The position numbers were made by a program, and so were the translations under genes. The notes beneath the pieces were generated by a model. The model searched no databases, was not told the origin of the DNA, and saw only the letters and a program-made list of their open reading frames with translations. DNA of 6,032 nt. Source: Mycobacterium sp. GTDB taxonomy: Bacteria > Actinomycetota > Actinomycetes > Mycobacteriales > Mycobacteriaceae. Positions 4,736-6,032 of this stretch are shown here, piece by piece. Position 1 is the stretch's first letter; the number at the start of each line of letters is the position of its first letter. The DNA lies in contig JAOPWF010000733.1 in the NCBI GenBank assembly GCA_025965815.1, forward strand, positions 1 through 6,032. Direction: 5' to 3'.

Positions 4736-6032
4736 TCATCCGAACTCTGCCCATCCCAGCATTTCTCGGTAGAGAAGCTCGTTCGGCATCGCATCTGGCA
4801 TGCGGCGGGAATCGTCTGCCCAACACCCCAGTACGGGGTGTCTCGGCGTTCTGATTGTCGCCAAGGGCTTGTTGCGAATGATGAAGTGAGAGAAATCCTC
4901 CACGTAGCGAACCGTCTCTCTGAACAGAGTTGTTGCAAGGGTGGCGATGTCGGCGGCGTATGCCCGTGAATGGAAGGGGTTGGAGGACTGCGCGTTCCAG
5001 ACTCCTAGCCTGTCGAGTTGGTCCTGGTTGAGTGGTGTGCTTGCGGGGTGTAATTCCGAAAGACCGTCAAGTGTGATCGCCACCGTTGTGGACGAGCCGT
5101 AGCTGCGTGACAGTTGGTGTTGAGTGTCAAGCGGTAGGGAGTGTATTCGGTTGCGCAACTTGCCGATGACCCAGGCGTAGGAGCCTAGAGATTCGAGCTG
5201 AGCGGCGTCCGTCGGCTCGAACCTAGCAATGATTGAACGCAATTCATCAGTAGAAGTCAGTGAGCAACGCTGGTTCTCGGGATCAAGAGTTGTGTCGAAC
5301 AACGTTCGAATGACACGTGCGTACCTATCCATCGCGGCGCAGAGGTACAGCAGCATACGGTCGAATGCCTCTGCGGTGGTCTCGGACGTATCGGAGCGCT
5401 GCGTGTCGGTTGAGGTGCCATTGCTGAGCGCTGCGAGCAGATGGTCCACAGCCCGCGCGGCTCGGCTGAGGCGCAGTGCAATCGCCTCCATCGACCGAAC
5501 GAGGTTGCGATCGCCGCCCATCGTTGCCATCAGTTGGATGGCGTTGAGGTGCGGAGTTGATGCATTGATGCCCGCCAGGTACAGGTCTGCGACTGAGGTT
5601 GCGTTGAAGGTTTGGAGTAAGGTGCCCCCGCCGACCAACTCTCCTTTAGTCGTTGTCAGCACGGAATTGCCTGTCATGCGAAGGTAATGACCGAACAGTG
5701 GGATTAACTGGGTTGGTGTCACGCTCACGACAAGATCGTTGTCGGCAACGTCATCGCGTCCAACGGTGGGCGCGGCGGTCACGATGACATCAGCCCCGAT
5801 CGCTCCGGATGCGCTCGCTACGGCAGCGGCGCGGTGGCGATCAGCCAGCGTGATTCCAGCGTCATCCGTGTACGCGGCACGGACTGCTTCGTCAAGTAGC
5901 GCGTAAACGCTGAAGAAGTGTCCGCGGGTAGCGAGCGTTCGCCTACCCTCCTCGTAACCGGAAACCCCGACAGTCGAGGAGTCCATGAACTTCGGGGCTT
6001 CGGCAACAGTCGTGAACGTGAATTGATACCAC
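4736..6032 (-). CDS. Unrecognised protein, at least 431 aa, probably 5'-truncated by the window edge
   Basis: The reverse-strand frame ends at TGA (4736-4738). An ATG at 5984-5986 would give 416 residues, but the frame stays open to the right edge with a protein-like extension (WYQFTFTTVAEAPKF), and the ATG has no good ribosome binding site, so the true start is probably beyond the window. No signal peptide or membrane helix is seen. Numbering from that ATG, residues 1-60 are mixed and contain a helix around HFFSVYALLDEAVRAAY. Residues 62-110 look alpha/beta (ADVIVTAAP, DLVVSVTPTQLIPLFGHYLR). Residues 150-235 are helical, with a Thr/Ser-rich break at 188-206. Residues 245-290 include LRNRIHSL with Arg278, Asn279 and His282, which recalls the RNxxxH motif of HEPN RNases but is one residue shorter. 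The final part (330-416) is helical. GC content is clearly lower than in the forward operon, suggesting separate acquisition. I do not recognise the family. A HEPN-like or defence role is speculation. Confidence 0.75.
   Translation of the reverse strand, partial: WYQFTFTTVAEAPKFMDSSTVGVSGYEEGRRTLATRGHFFSVYALLDEAVRAAYTDDAGITLADRHRAAAVASASGAIGADVIVTAAPTVGRDDVADNDLVVSVTPTQLIPLFGHYLRMTGNSVLTTTKGELVGGGTLLQTFNATSVADLYLAGINASTPHLNAIQLMATMGGDRNLVRSMEAIALRLSRAARAVDHLLAALSNGTSTDTQRSDTSETTAEAFDRMLLYLCAAMDRYARVIRTLFDTTLDPENQRCSLTSTDELRSIIARFEPTDAAQLESLGSYAWVIGKLRNRIHSLPLDTQHQLSRSYGSSTTVAITLDGLSELHPASTPLNQDQLDRLGVWNAQSSNPFHSRAYAADIATLATTLFRETVRYVEDFSHFIIRNKPLATIRTPRHPVLGCWADDSRRMPDAMPNELLYREMLGWAEFG

Noticed and set aside
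5229..5687. Forward frame of 152 codons opposite the unknown reverse gene
   Set aside because: It lies wholly antisense to a longer, more protein-like frame, and its Ser/Arg/Val-rich product looks like a complement shadow.
1..6032. Search for tRNA or rRNA genes, CRISPR arrays, insertion-sequence ends and transposases
   Set aside because: No cloverleaf, regularly spaced repeat array, terminal inverted repeat pair or transposase motif was seen by eye on either strand.

Overview
The window is high-GC DNA with tight, coupled gene junctions and GTG starts. Its proteins are of mycobacterial type: a Pro/Gly/Ala-rich ESX-associated protein, an EspC-like small protein and a ParD1-like antitoxin tail. 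The likely source is a Mycobacterium or Mycobacteroides species, in an accessory part of a chromosome or on a plasmid. This is my reading of the sequence; no database search was run.

Layout: (1) Positions 1-129 hold the C-terminal end of a ParD-family antitoxin. A short ORF (122-307) sits where parE would normally be. (2) Positions 308-449 are non-coding and hold two perfect hairpins in a row (312-339 and 348-366), a likely terminator, then a TACAGT -10 box placed for a leaderless transcript. (3) Positions 450-4291 form a four-gene forward operon: an unrecognised Trp-rich 196-aa protein, a 90-aa EspC-like protein, a 190-aa single-pass membrane protein and a 795-aa multidomain protein. Two junctions are 1-nt overlaps and the third is a 19-nt gap with a strong ribosome binding site. 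(4) Positions 4305-4478 look like a small fifth gene of the operon broken by an in-frame TGA. (5) Positions 4479-4735 hold no convincing gene. (6) Positions 4736-6032 hold a convergent reverse-strand gene of unknown function. It is lower in GC and appears to run off the right edge.

The membrane protein plus the 795-aa protein resemble the genes downstream of cpnT in M. tuberculosis (as I recall them, Rv3901c, Rv3900c and Rv3899c). The latter two appear here as one fused protein. No Esx pair, CpnT-like toxin, EccC ATPase or other ESX core gene is in the window, so the cassette is either an orphan accessory set or depends on a secretion system elsewhere. I infer that the four proteins act together at the cell envelope in type VII secretion, because they are co-transcribed and combine a small helical ESX-like protein, an inner-membrane anchor and a large ESX-like protein. 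None of these roles is proven by the sequence alone.
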